NCBI GenBank assembly: GCA_963854835.1
Contig: OY978526.1
Coordinates: 21,110,334 to 21,174,333 of the forward strand
Direction: 5' to 3'
Source of the DNA: Megamerina dolium
Taxonomy: Eukaryota; Arthropoda; Insecta; Diptera; Megamerinidae
Length of the DNA: 64,000 nucleotides
Part shown: piece after piece, positions 24,640-37,255 of the stretch
Layout: each line of letters begins with the position of its first letter
Numbering within the stretch: position 1 is the first letter of the stretch
The notes under the pieces: generated by a model
The model's database searches: none
What the model was told of the DNA's origin: nothing
The model's input: only the letters and a program-made list of their open reading frames with translations
Program-made: the position numbers and the translations under genes

Positions 24640-25560
24640 GCATGGCCGTGGTGGTGCACGATCTTAATATACGAACTCAGAAAACCTGTCGCCCTTCTGT
24701 TTTAAGTCAGGCTTGGCAATCTGACTCTACTAAGGGTGACTTCTACTTTCAGACTACTGAGACAGCCAAGCTGCCATAAAATCTCTCTCATCATGGTAGT
24801 TCTCTTTCAAACTTGTTACCGAATGCTTCCTTATTCTACAAAAACTTTCTATGCAAAATAAGGTCACATTATATTGCGTGTCGGGGCATAATGGAATTGT
24901 GGACAATGAAGTGGCGGACGAACTAGCGAGAGCTGGCTTGTTTTCTACACTGACAGGTCCAGAACCTTTCTGTGGTATAAGCTGGGCATCGGCCAAAGCT
25001 ATGATGGAAAAACATTAGCACGACATATACCTACTACAATGGACAAATTCGACAAGTCTCCGCACATACGAAAACCCTCATCAGCTTTGATATAGCTTTT
25101 GACAGAATTAGTCTTAGCGGAACAAATCTATGCCTAGCAATCGGCTATCTCTCAGGACATAACTGATTAAAGTAACACCTCCACAAAATTGGATTATCCT
25201 CTGACACGGAGTGTAGACTCTGTCTGGAGGAGAATGAAACATCGATCCACATCTTTTGCGAGTGCCCAGCCTTGGCCAGGCTTCGCCTCAAACACTTTCA
25301 GCTGAGTTTTCCAACATCAGCTTCAATCATCAAAAGTTCGACAAGATCAATTCTATCTTTTATTAAAAAGATACAGTAGATTCTAGTGTCGTACACGGGC
25401 TTGGGTACAAAAGACCTCGTATGGTCGCAGTGCCCGTAACACTTATGATTGGCCCTCATATCCTCTAACAGACTTCAGTCTGGTTTCGCGTGGTCCATTT
25501 GATGAACAAGGATTTTGTCCTTGCTCCACCGTCACGCTCTCTTTTTATTGATTGTGTGAT
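24640..25560 (+). pseudogene. LINE fragment, RNase H domain and 3' end
   Basis: In shifting frames: a C-terminal RNase H motif SGHNGIVDNEVADELARAG (about 24880-24940) followed by GPEPFCGISWASAK, as in RNase H-bearing LINEs. Further down, a cysteine/histidine motif of the type CRLCLEENET...HIFCECP (about 25210-25275) is visible. Stops and frameshifts are frequent, so it is an old, truncated copy. The copy at 28905-30110 is of the same type (shared GPEPFCG or SPEPFCG). Confidence 0.75.
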
Positions 25561-25830
25561 GGGACATAGGCTTGGTTTTTATTCAGTTGCATCCATTTTC
25601 AAATTGCTGAATTCATTGGGAACACACTAATTGATCTGCCAACTTTCAACTGGAAACATATATGTATATTTTCAGGCAAAATGTTTGAAATCATTAGTTC
25701 GAAAACATATTTTTGTATGGTAGGTATGCTTCGTTTTCATTCGAATTCACTAATATTTTCATACCTACGCTCTATTAAAAAGTTAATATTAGATGTACAG
25801 TCTCAACTTGATACCTTTATATCGATGGTA

Positions 25831-27115
25831 AAGGGTTATCCATTTTGCGGTTTCAAAAGTAAATGTAAATAAAACACATATAAAATATTTTTTATCATGA
25901 TATTTCTTTTTTATTATAAAGTTTGAATGTTGACATTATGTGTGAAATACTACATAATTTAAATGACCACCACGCGAATTGTTGCAAGCATCGATTCTTT
26001 TGAGGTAATTTTCGACCACTTTTTGACACATATTGGGCGGTATCTCAGCCATAACGTGACGAATGTTGGTTTTTAGGTGCTCAAGAGTTAAAGGTTTATC
26101 TGCACAAACACGGTCTTTCGCGTAGCCCCACAAAAAAAAGTCAAGCGGTGTCAAATCGCATGATCTTGGTGGCCACTTGATATCGCCACGACGAGAAATT
26201 ACGCGGCCAGAAAATTTCTCTTGCAATAAAGCCATATTCGCTCGAGTTGTGTGGCATGTGGCACCGTCTTGTTGAAACCACATATTCTCTAAGTCGTATT
26301 CTTCAATAGCAGGCAAAAAAAAAGTCGGTTATCATATGACCATAACGCTCCGAATTGACGGTGACAGTCGTTCCATCGTCGTTTTCGAAGAAGTAAGCTC
26401 CAATCACACCTCCGGACCAAAGAGCGCACCAAGCAGTGACTTTTTGTGGATGTAGTGGCCTCTCTTCAATTACTTGAGGATTCTCAGAACCCTAAATACG
26501 ACAATTTTGTTTGTTAACATACACACCGCTGAAGAAAATTTTGTTCGAAAAATCGCCATCCACCGCCTGTTGTTCAAGCACCCATTCGACGTATCTACGA
26601 TGTTGTGAATGGTCAGCTGGCTTCAGTTGTTGTGTGAGCTGGATTTTATATGGATGTAGGTGTAGATCCAAATGCAAAATACGCCATAATGTGCCGTAAG
26701 ACAGTCCTAATTCCTGAGAACGACGAGGAATCGACACATTCGGGTCTTCGGCAACACTTTCACTTACAGCAGCGATATTTTCGGTGGTACGAGCGAAACG
26801 ATGATGCACAGGCTTTACAATATCTGTAACCGATCCAGTCTCTTCATATTTCTTCACAATTTTGCCAATTGCTTCCGTAGTTGGACGATTATGTAAACCA
26901 TAATCTCCTCTTAAAGCACGATATGTGGCTGTGGCAGAATCACCATTTTTGTAGTAGGTTTTTACAATTTTAGTGCTTTGTGCGATAGTTAAACGATCCA
27001 TTTTCGCAAATGTCAGACTTTGAACTGGAAAAGAAACAAATTGTTTTAACAACTCAGTTTGACAGATGTCGAATTCTAGCCCTATACTTTTGAAACCGCG
27101 AAATGGATAACCCTT
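25831..27115 (-). mobile_element. DD41D mariner-like element rosa-2
   Basis: Inverted ends AAGGGTTATCCATTTTG (25831) and, reversed from 27115, AAGGGTTATCCATTTCG. TA flanks at 25829-25830 and 27116-27117. Length 1285 bp, about 20 bp shorter than rosa-1 because of an internal deletion. Inserted in 155-bp array D. Confidence 0.9.
25936..27002 (-). pseudogene. DD41D transposase, multiply broken
   Basis: Starts at 27002 (MDRLTIAQSTKIV). Compared with rosa-1 and rosa-4, the segment DEAHFSLGG with the first catalytic Asp is deleted (FFSGVYVNKQ instead). A TAG at 26492-26494 replaces the Trp codon after NCRI. An extra A in the run near 26316-26324 shifts the frame before the C-terminal piece (26316-25936), which keeps QQDGATCHTT and LTPLDFFLWGY. 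Three independent lesions, no function possible. Confidence 0.9.
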
Positions 27116-28904
27116 TACTTGCGAAAAAAGCAAAAAAACAAATTCGAAAACAAACTTTTATATGAGAGGTAGTCTTGATTTTTATTCCACTGCATCTAAT
27201 TTTCAACTTCTGTGTCTTCTGATGAATGTAATTATGTGTTCAGTTAAAACTTAATATCTTTATGTTTGCATGCGAAAAGTGGCAAAATATTTGCTCGAAA
27301 AGCAATTTTTGTATGGGAGGTATGTCAGGTTCTTATTCGATTGTTCCGTCGTTTAAACTTCTATGTGCTTTTATAAAAACGCGCGATATTAATCTGATAA
27401 TTTTAGATTTGCGTACGAAATTCCTGAAAAACGGATGCTTAAAAACAATATTTTCTATGGGAGGAGGGGATGGTGTTCAATCAATTACATCCATATTAAA
27501 ATGTCTATGTCTCTTGATGAAAATTAGCTCATTTGCCGAGTTTCATCACGATATCTTTATATTTGAGTACGGTAGGTTGGCATCATTTTTATTCTATTTC
27601 ACTGAATTATGATTTTGTTGGTAAAACTAATCTTATGTGGCAAAAATTGATCAAAAGAATATTTGATCAAATCAGTTGCGTTGCTCTGGATTTTGGCAAG
27701 GGGGGATCAGATGAAAAAGATCTGTAAGAAAAATGTTTAATGAATGACTCTAAAAATTTATAAAATTTTTTTTTTTTTAATGGGGGATCTATCCTCCTGA
27801 ACCCCCATGGCTACGTCACTGGTTCAAATACATACTTTTTGTATGCTAGGTTGGCATGCATTTCATTATATCACACCCATTTTCAAACATGACTATTTAT
27901 TGGTAAAAATAATTAAATGTAACCAATTTCAGTTTAATAACTTTATACATATTAGCATGCAATAACTCTGAAAAATCAAGCTCACAAATCAACTTTTGTA
28001 TGAAAGGTATACATGATTTTTATTTTATTTCACTCATTTCTATTCGAGGCGATTTTGTTGATAAAAATAATTGTATACACCAAATTTCAGTGTGATAACT
28101 ATATATTATTTGCGTGCAAAAATAATGAAAAACCATGCTCAAAAATATATTTATGAATGAATTGTATGCATGATTTTTATTCCATTCCTCTGATTTCTAT
28201 GCTAGGCTATTTTGTTGATAAAAATAATCTTATGTAGCAAATTTCAGCATAATAACTTTAGATTTTCTTACAAAAAGTCCTATATAACATGCTCGAAAAC
28301 ATACTTTTGTATTGAAATTAGGTGTGATTTCTATTTTATTGTGCTTATTTCCAGCCGATCTAGTTTCTTGGTAAATTACAGCTTGATAACTTCATATTTG
28401 CCTTCAAAAATGTAAAAGAACATGTTCGAAAACAAATTTTTATATGAGAAATTAGTCTGATTTGCATTCTATTGTGCTCATTTGTCTGTTAATTAATTTG
28501 TTGGTATAAATAATGTTTTTTACTAAATTTCAGCTTGAAAACTTTATATTAACCCACGGAAAATCTGAAAATTTATGTTCGAAAATATATTTTTATATAG
28601 AAGTTACATATACAAATTGGGATGAATGATCTTAGCTACATGACAAATATCGATAGTATTAATAATTATATTCAATATGTAGTTTTTCTTTCTTAAAAAA
28701 ATATATATGTAACTTTTGAACCAAAAAGTTATTTTATTATCTTTTCGAAAAAATTTGAAAATTTTTACAAATTAGTATTTACATTATTAAAATCATTTGG
28801 GCTAATCTAAAGTGTAAAAACATAAAACATAAAACTCAAAAATGCTGATTATTTACACGCATGAGCTGATTACATTGCATCCCAAAAAATTTTATTATTA
28901 TTAT

Positions 28905-30110
28905 TATTATTAAGGCTCTGAAGCACCTGAAGATCTCTTGTGCAGCCTTATTCCCTAGCTAGAAGATCTCAAGACTATTTATAAATCTTGTCACTGCTGT
29001 GGGATTCATTTTAACTAGGCCCCTGGGAACTATGAATTCATTGCCTCGGCAGTTTAGTCTGCGTCTAGCCACAGCTGGCCAATCGCAAAGAACATGTTCT
29101 GCTGTTTCCTGCTCTTCAAGACGGAGTCAGCAGATACCGTTGTTAACCACACCCATTTTCATCATGTGATAATTATGTTTACAATGACCTGTTAATAGTT
29201 CAGTGTAGAGTTTGATGTCTTTTCTGCTGATGTTCAAGATATCACCTAGCTTAATGTGTTCAGGGTCAATGAAATTTTTCGACTGCCGCATGCCTGTTTG
29301 GGCTCTCCAGTAATCGGTTGGACTACATTTTTCCTCTTCACATATTAAGTTATTCATGAAGCTACTGTTTACTCCGCAGAAGGGTTCTGGGCTTATGAAA
29401 AGAGTGCCTGCGCCCTTTTTAGCCAGTGAATCTGCCACTTCATTTGCCTGCATGCTCCTCGTGTCCCGGTACCCATATTAGAGTCACAGAGTTCCTCTTT
29501 GCTAAGGTATTGAGAAGTTCGAAGTATTCTCTGACCAATTTAGATTGGAACGAGAAATTCATTTGTGATTTTAGATCTGCCTGATTGTCTGAAAGAATGC
29601 ATATGTTGGTTTCTCGAGTGCTCCTACATAGACATTCTATGACAGATAGCTCTAAGGCATGGACCTCCGCCTAAAAAATGGTAGCTATTTTTTCCATTGC
29701 ATTTGCCTTCCGGAAATTTGACCCTTCAATTCCCGCTCCAGCACTGCCATCTTCCATTTTGGACCCATCAGTGTACCATAACTGTGAGCCCTGATCTAGA
29801 AATATTTCATTGTTTCTCCACGCTGAGCGATCATGAATGATCACTTCGAAGAGTTTGGAGAATATAATTTTTTTATCCATCCTATCGAAGACCGTGAGGC
29901 CCGGTGAATTCCAGACTACGTCTAGAATCTTAATGTGTCCTTTTAGGTTACCTTCTTTCAGGTGAATAAGGTTCGGAAGCCTTATGGCTGCACTGGCTGC
30001 TGTCCTCTTGACCGCAAGGTGTAGAGGATTGAGACTTGTGATTTTTCCTAAAGCTGCTGTTATTCCTAAAGCTGCTCAAACAGGCTCTTCGATGAATCCT
30101 GTCAACGATT
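28905..30110 (-). pseudogene. LINE fragment, RT tail and RNase H domain
   Basis: On the minus strand: an upstream segment NPLHLAVKRTAASAAIRL (about 30035), then the RNase H motif WYTDGSKMEDGSAGAG (about 29780), then after stops NEVADSLAKKGAG (about 29440) and SPEPFCGVNSS, then LLTGHCKHNYHMMKMG and a Cys/His tail (about 29190-29050). This order is that of the C-terminal half of RNase H-bearing LINEs. Several stops and frameshifts. An (ATT)n run at 28897-28911 lies next to the 3' end. Confidence 0.8.
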
Positions 30111-32337
30111 GTCGGAGCCCTAATTTGATTTACCTTGGGTCACCACCATCCCAAAAATAATTCCTCTCCCAACCTATTGACCTTTTCCCTAATTATTTGA
30201 TGTGTTTATGGTTTTGTTTCAATTTTAGCAATCAAATTATGAGAATTTTCATAATTTTCATTAAATATTTGCATTTTCAAATAAATACCCTTGTACTACA
30301 TTCACTCACTCGTTCACTTGTTTATGATCCAATACAGAAGCAATTATATTTCTGTGGCGAATTATTGGAAAATTTTATACTATTAACATTATCCCACCCT
30401 ACATCATCCAGATCATATATATATATATATATAATATTATTCATAATTTTACCTTAATATACTGTAAGTACTGTATCGTACATGGTTGTGTATTCATATG
30501 AGTGTTGCTTGATTATTTTGAAATGAGCATGTGAACTTCTTTTCACGCTTCTATGCCATACTCGCATGTAAAGAAAGAGAGGGAGAGTGACGCAGAGAAA
30601 GAAAAAACATACAATATACAATTTTACGCTGTTGCATAGCGAATCTAACATTTCAATGATTCCTTCTGAGAAGCAAAAAAAAAAAAATAATAACAACAAA
30701 ATTGAAAAATTTGCATTTCAGCTGGCGTGAACTTATATAAAAGCAATATTTACTCAGCATAAGAGTATGGCTAAAAGGAAAGCATTCTCATTACATTAAA
30801 GAAATAAAGCACGATTTATGCAAAATGAAATGGAAAAATTGTTGAAAATCGATGATGATGATGATGAAGAAGGATGATGAAGAGTATAGCGAGCGGTAGC
30901 AACAATTTTGCCATATATCAAATGTATGTTTCTCTGTGTACGTATATAGTATTCGTCTTGGCGACATTCTACTGTATGTTTTAGATTGTGTGTGGGTTGC
31001 ATATATTTATGTTACAGAAGCTTAAATACTATGTAGATTCGTGTCATCTTAGTTTCGGTCACTTACAACTGTTATTGAATTCGAGGATTTCTCTTTAGTA
31101 ATACAAATGCTACTGCAATAGTTTGCCTGTTGTTCACACACACACACACATCTATAATTCTGTAGTATAAACTTTTTTTTTTTTTGGTAATTGTTCAGGC
31201 ACCCATATGTAGTCTTTTATTAAAGCCATGACTCATGGAGTCATGGTATTCCTTTATTTATTTATTTACTATTAAAAATGTATGTATGTAAATTTAATAC
31301 AGACATTACACCAGCTACATCAGCTTGCTATACCATCGTAGTGCCCATATACGGTAAGCAGATCATAGGCGGCAACATTTCACACATTTCTATCGAAATG
31401 TAAGGTACTCGTATTGTATGGTGAAACTAAAGTGTAGCATAGTAAATTTGGTTGTGCTTGTGCTAAAGCAATGTGATTTTTGGATTTTTATAAATATAAT
31501 TTTATTTTTCCTAATTCTTGGGAAATTATGTTAATATTTCCTTGCACTTACGTACATACATGTATACAAAGTTTAGTCAGGGTTATATTAATAGATGGTT
31601 CTGTTCTATTTGATTTTTGGTTTGCTCCACTCACGAATGTCAACTAAAAATATATTTTTGTTTTTCCTCACTTCACCTTTTTAGCTGTAAATTCTGGATT
31701 TATTCTATTTTTTTGAAGGAGTGTTTATGCATTTTTTGAATTAGCACAAAATAACAATAATAAAATATGATCAAATATTATGGCAAAATAATTTTGAAAA
31801 TATGTGGCAACATATGAAAAATAATGAATTTCTTTAGAATAAAATTTTTAATAAATATTTTAGAGCGAATTAATTTATTTGGGCGCAAAAAAGTAAACAA
31901 ATCGCATCGCAAATCAAAATTCTATGAAAATGTCTAAGTTAATTCGCTTAGGTCTAAAATCTATTTTAATCGCCCGTACCTTAACAAGAAAGTATTGTTA
32001 CAAATAACTTTTATAAAGTTCTATTTCTATTTCTCTTAACTGTCAGACTAACAGAAGACGCTGTGCCTGAGAAATAATTGTATATTCTGGTATGGCAAAA
32101 TATTGACGACGCTAACGACAATGCACCAAAAATCGAATTCATAGTGGCAACCCCATAGATGAGTGCTATCAATCGTATTTTGATACGTTGTAATTTTCGC
32201 GGATAAGTTTTTGGGAGCACCGACTTTTAAAATATTCTACATTCAAAAATATTTTTAAACAATTATTTTTTTCAGTGTATAATTTGTTCAAATAATTCCT
32301 CATCATGCCTCTGGGCTTTTGTGTATCAAATAGTTGC
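30111..32337. other. AT-rich non-coding DNA
   Basis: No gene or element recognised. Contains (TA)n at about 30415-30433, (GAT)n near 30850-30866 and (CA)n near 31136-31150. Confidence 0.55.
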
Positions 32338-32341
32338 TTAA

Positions 32342-35135
32342 CCCTCTAGTGCCCAAGACCGCCTCTAGACGGTCAAAATTCAAAACATCCTTATTCGCTT
32401 TCCGCATTCCTCTGTGTCTTCGTTTTGCGTTTTTCTAATTCGGGGAAGTCCAAAAATTAAGTTCGTTGCGTTTGTAATACATGCCAGCGCTTGCGTCAGC
32501 TGCTGCAGTCTTTTGAATTTGAAAGTTTGTAAAGTTCGGACGCAATAATTATTTTGTAAAAAAAGCGAATTCAAAAAAATTTTAAAAATATTTTAAAAAG
32601 TTCACAGCTGGAAAAAAAATTATTGGCGTGTTGCTGATAGTGTCTAGAACGCAAAACACAAAACACATATTAAACAAAGTTTTCGTTAGCTTTTTATTGC
32701 TTCTATAAGGTATCCCGTCTAGAGGCGGTCTTGGGACAATTCGGGGAAAAAAAAAATATAAGGTAAGTTTGAAAGTGGAACAACTCAAGACATATTTAAG
32801 ACCAAATAATTGCTTCAGTAGACATGGAACGACGACAAATGCATAAGCTATCAGCTCTTTCTGATGTGGAGATTGAGAAATTTTTGAATTCGATTGATTT
32901 TGACTTTGATACGGACGGAGAAGGAGAATTGGAGGACGATTTGAAAGATGATGTTTGCGATGCAGCGTTTCCTGTCAATGAGGAAGATCAAGAAGCGATT
33001 GAAAGAGCGGTAAATATGTCGGATTCTATGTTGGCTTCAGAGATTTGTGTAACTTCAAGCGGAAGTCCTGCTCCGTTGGCGAAATTGTTATCACGCTCAA
33101 CTTCGATTGCATCGAATTCACCTCAAGCACAGAAACGCAAACGCAAAGCGCCTGCTGAGCATGATATTGCTCATGCTGAAGAAAGTACAAAAACCGAATT
33201 TGTAGGATCTGTTTTGGATATAGATCCAAAATCACCTCTTTTCAAAAAGATGTTGTGTCGCCAAAAGAACTTAGCCTTGGATAAATCTGCGATTTCCTTT
33301 ACTGAGTCCGACCTCGGTGTTCTCAAAAAGCTTGATACGCCATTCAAGTGTTTTGAATACTTTTTGAATGATACTATCATTGAGCATATTACCCAGCAAA
33401 CAAATTTGTATGCTGCCCAAAAAGATGTCAATACTTCGTTTTCAACAACCAATTTGGAAATTCGACAATTTATTGGCATTTTATTATTTTTCGCTACCCA
33501 AATGTTCGTTCATTTTGGGGTGAGTATGCGTTTGGAACAGTTCAGACCACAATGTCAAAAAATCGCTTTGAACAAATACGAAGCAATTTGCATTTCAACG
33601 ATAATAGTAAGTTGCTCTCCAAGGATTCTGCCGACCACGATCCTTTATACAAAATACGACCAATCGTGAATCACTTCAATGAGAAGTTTCAGTCAGTTCC
33701 GATGAGTCAACGCTTATGTGTGGATGAACAAATGTGTGGAACGAAGTTGAAGACCTTCCTTCGACAATATTTACCAAACAAACCATACAAATGGGGAGTG
33801 AAATTCTTCAATTTGTGTGACTCCTCTGGCTTTTGCTATAATTTCGAGATATATTGCGGCGCAGGAGACAACGTTGTTCAAACTGGCACACCAGATCTTG
33901 GTGCGTCAGCAAATGTAGTCGTTCGATTGTCACGCAATGTTCCGGATTTCAAAAACCACATTATCTACTTCGACAATTATTATACTTCTTTGCCGCTTCT
34001 TGTATATCTCAAATCCGGGGGAATATTTTCTTTGGGAACTATTCGCAATAATCGCATTCCAAATTGTAAGCTGCCAACTGACAGCGACCTCAAGAAACAA
34101 GTGCGTGGATATTCTACTGAATTTTGTGGATCTGCATCAGGAGTCGAAATGTCTTTGACGATTTGGAAGGACAATAAGGCAGTGCGACTTGCTTCGACTT
34201 ACGCGGGCACAAAGCCTTTCCTGAATGAAACGAATTCAAAAGGTCAGGTTTCACGTTTTGTGCGCTCTGAAAAAAAGTACGAGGACATAGATTGCCCTAA
34301 TGTAATCCACGAATATAATAGCAACATGGGTGGTGTCGACTTAATGGACGGACTTATTGGTCGATATAAAATTCCAGTTAAGAGCAACAAGTACACAAAT
34401 CGACTATTTACACATATGCCTGATTTAGCCATGATAAACGCTTACATTTTGTTCCATCGAATCAACAAGCCCGACGCTAATAATGCAAAATACCAACTGC
34501 CAAACTTCCGATCAGAGGTCGCATACGTGGTTTGCATGCTACAAACTCCTTATCTGCCAAAAGGCTCAGGGCGCCCACGACAAGTTGCTGAAAAGGAAAA
34601 GAAAAACACAGGGAAGAAAACTTTCCTACCGCCTAATGATGTACGTTATGATGGCGTCGAGCACTTTCCGATGTTTTTATCACGCGCTGGCAAAAAAACC
34701 TGTAAGCTTCCTGGTTGCACTTCCGAAACTCAAATTGTATGCCGTAAATGTAATATAAACCTATGCCTTTCCCAGCAAAAAGATTGTTTCTACGATTTTC
34801 ATCACAAATAAGTAAACGAACTTTTTGTACACAAATATTTTGTATTTTTGTAACTTTAAGTTACTTTTTTTATTGTTATTTCTTTTGTTTTTTTAAGCCT
34901 TTCTTTATTTTTTTTATAATAAAACGTGTAAACAACAAAATTTTTTTACTGAAATTTTTTTTGGCCTACTTTCCCTCTGTGCGGTACTTTGCCTCTAGGC
35001 GGTCCAAGGTTTTAGTCCTATAAAACTCGATTCGTGTAAAAGTAACATTTTTTCCAGAACAAACCTTTACTTTTAAGACATAATGAACCCAAAAATAATT
35101 TGTTTCTGCGAAAAAAAATTTTGGGCACTAGAGGG
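32342..35135 (+). mobile_element. piggyBac-family element
   Basis: Perfect 15-bp terminal inverted repeats, CCCTCTAGTGCCCAA at 32342-32356 and its inverse at 35121-35135, flanked by TTAA on both sides (32338-32341 and 35136-35139), the signature target duplication of piggyBac. Length 2794 bp. Subterminal repeats: a palindrome GACCGCCTCTAGACGGTC at 32357-32374, an inverted copy of CCCAAGACCGCCTCTAG near 32714-32734, and a related block GCCTCTAGGCGGTCC at 34991-35005. One transposase gene fills most of it. Confidence 0.95.
32824..34811 (+). pseudogene. piggyBac transposase with a single frameshift
   Basis: DDD-type transposase that excises precisely and inserts at TTAA. Starts MERRQMHKLSALSDVE with an acidic N-terminal region (about residues 20-45). 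Frame 1 runs to about 33490 (IRQFIGILLFF), then homology moves to frame 3 (RYPNVRSFWGEY, then MSKNRFEQIRS) and stays open to 34811. One small indel at about 33480-33494 explains this. Catalytic acids are seen in LCVDEQMCGTK, IIYFDNYYTS and NMGGVDLMDG. The C-terminus has the cysteine-rich finger CKLPGCTSETQIVCRKC. About 660 codons overall. AATAAA follows near 34918. Only this lesion was noticed, so the copy is young or a frameshift artefact should be excluded. Confidence 0.92.
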
Positions 35136-35165
35136 TTAATGATCTATTTATTAAATACAATATAC

Positions 35166-35420
35166 CAGGGGGTTCCAGAACTACCCGACCTAACCAAGAA
35201 AACAACAAATTTGGGAAAATTTTTCTTTATTTCTCAACATAATCTCCTTTTAACTTTATACACTTTTCCCAGCGATATTCTATGGCTTCGATACCTTGTT
35301 TATAGAATGAACTGTCTAGCTCATTAAAATAGCAATCTACCGTAGACTCCACCTATTCTTTTTTTTTCAAACTACTGCCACCATCTATATTTCAGGTCGG
35401 GTAGTTATGGGACCGCCCTC
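35166..35420. mobile_element. mariner-derived MITE
   Basis: About 255 bp with inverted ends: GGTTCCAGAACTACCCGACC near the left and, reversed from the right, GGTCCCATAACTACCCGACC. On the minus strand the interior reads RWEKCIKLKGDYVEK and a stop, the usual end of a DD34D mariner transposase, so it looks like an internally deleted mariner. It lies 27 bp beyond the piggyBac 3' TTAA. Confidence 0.65.
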
Positions 35421-36439
35421 TTTCGGTATTGGAAGCTCTCTCACACACACGAAAGGAAGGGCTTCATTAAACTGCTATGAGTACTATAACTTTGGATGTT
35501 GAATTCAACGTGTTGCTCAATCTGCCTCCGTTCGATAACTTTGTTTTAGTTGAGGCCATGGAATAAAGAGTACGGTTTGTTAGGTTTGTTACATACAAAT
35601 TAGTCCATTGGATATTTCGTTGCAGCTGCTGACTAGAATTGCTGAAAAAACATTTCAAATGGAGTTATGAGCAAATATTCACTTTTCTACGATTTCAGCG
35701 TGGGGTTCTTTAGATTTCGAACCAAAGTTTCAAGCCAAATGAATATTCCGCTTTCATTGAGTTCGATGGTTCTATGTTTCATATTCCTTCCGATGGAAGA
35801 GGAACCAAATTAGGATCTTCAGTGCAAAAGCACAGTAATTACTTCTTTTTTAGAACTTCTATGTAAGTCCAAACTAAATACTGTTATTTCAGCATTTAGA
35901 AACTTTGCCACGGAAAAGTTCCTGAATGAGCTCAGAAAAAATGATGTTACAGAGGTTCTACAGTTTTTAACCGGATAATATAAGTAGAGCTCTTTTAATA
36001 CTGCCCAAATTCACAATGTGACATTTTGATCTAAGGAAGTCCTCTTATAGAGTTTTTCAAGTGTCAGTCCTTCGCAGAGCCACCATTATGATTTTCGGAG
36101 CATTGAGAGACAAATATTTGAACTCTTCAACGATGTCGGATGTACTCGGGTTTTTTCGTTAAACTAGTCGATCTACATATTAACCGTTAGGTTACGTTGG
36201 ACTGTAGTATAGTAGACTGTACTTATATTTCAATCACTGGTTCCTAAGCTCGTGCGGATTTAATAACAGAAGTCGCTACTAGTCTATTATTCCATTGTTT
36301 CATCTGGCAACACCATCATGTTGAAGTATCATCATTAGGCTTTCTTTTTCAGTATCTGACATTTCGGTGAAGTGTAAACAAAATAGTTTCTGTGTGCTCC
36401 CAAAATGTAAACTTTTGTGTTTTTGCGGGGAGTGTAACT
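35421..36439. other. unassigned sequence
   Basis: More even base composition than the surrounding AT-rich DNA, which suggests old element sequence, but no frame or motif could be recognised. Confidence 0.45.
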
Positions 36440-37250
36440 TCATTACTTCAATATGAAGAAAAATGCTGTCAAAAGTCAACATATTTTAGTGGAACTTTAC
36501 GGTGACCAAGATTTAGCTGAAAGCCGAAGAACGTCCGGGAGCACCATCAAAGTTTGAGGATGAAAAATTGGAGGCAAGGCTCGGCGATGAACTCGACAAA
36601 ACACTTGGAGTCACTCAGCCAATCATTTGCCATCATTTAAATCCAATCGGAATGATTCGAAAGGTAGGAAATTGGGTGCCGCATAGACTGAAGCCAAAAG
36701 ACGTTGAATGCCTTCGAATTTCACATGTGAACAACAACTCCAACGGCAAAAAAGGAAGGGGTTTTTGCATCGAATTGTGACTGGCGATGAAAAGTGGGTC
36801 CATTACGATAATCCAAAATGTCGAGGCATGCCTCATCATCGACGACCAAGTTAACTATTCATGGCGAGAAGATCATGCTGTGTATTTGGTGGGACCAGCT
36901 GAGTGTGGTGTATTATGAGCTGTTAAAATCGGTTCAGATGATCACAGGGGATCTGTACCGACGACTTTAAATGAATTGGAGCCGAGCATTGCGAGAAAAA
37001 CGCCGATCGTCACGACATAGTTATTTTGCAACATGATAATTATCGGCCAACTGTTGCGGCGCCCGTTAAGACGTACTTAGAAACGTTCTAATGGGAAGAA
37101 CAGCGCTTCCATTCCTACGAAAAAGCCAAACATTGGGTCGATTCATGGATTGCCTCAAAACATGTCGACTTCTTCCGTCGCGGAATCCTTATACTGCCAG
37201 AAAGATGGAAAAAAGTAGTGGCTAGCGATGGACAATACTTGGAAAATTGA
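36440..37250 (+). pseudogene. DD34D mariner transposase relic (third subfamily)
   Basis: In several frames: RPGAPSKFEDEKLEARLGD (about 36530), LGVTQPIICHHLNPIG, then FLHRIVTGDEKWVHYDNPK with the first Asp (about 36765-36820), ILQHDNYRPTVA with the second Asp (about 37025) and the tail LPERWKKVVASDGQYLEN to the stop near 37250. The segment with the third Asp is deleted between LETF and EEQRFHSYEK. Multiple frameshifts and stops. rosa-3 begins a few bases beyond the stop codon. Confidence 0.82.
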
Positions 37251-37255
37251 ATGTA

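Larger units (their letters stand above)
25640..28620 (+). repeat. 155-bp repeat array D, split by rosa-2
   Basis: Plus-oriented units with 'tttttgtatggkagg' blocks near 25712, then, beyond the rosa-2 insertion at 25831-27115, near 27153, 27307, 27456, 27838, 27990, 28140, 28303, 28439 and 28594. The sequence on the two sides of rosa-2 joins into one unit ('ttgatacctttat' left, 'tgcgaaaa' right), so the mariner-like element inserted into a pre-existing array. Around 27620-27830 the unit is lost. Confidence 0.7.

Noticed and set aside
33510..33560. Intron in the piggyBac transposase (GGTGAGTATG looks like a donor)
   Set aside because: Conserved transposase sequence (PNVRSFWGEY) reads straight through that site in frame 3, so a frameshift just upstream explains the break better.
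35421..36439. Possible LTR or gene remnant because of its more balanced composition
   Set aside because: No direct repeats, primer-binding site, frame or motif could be identified.
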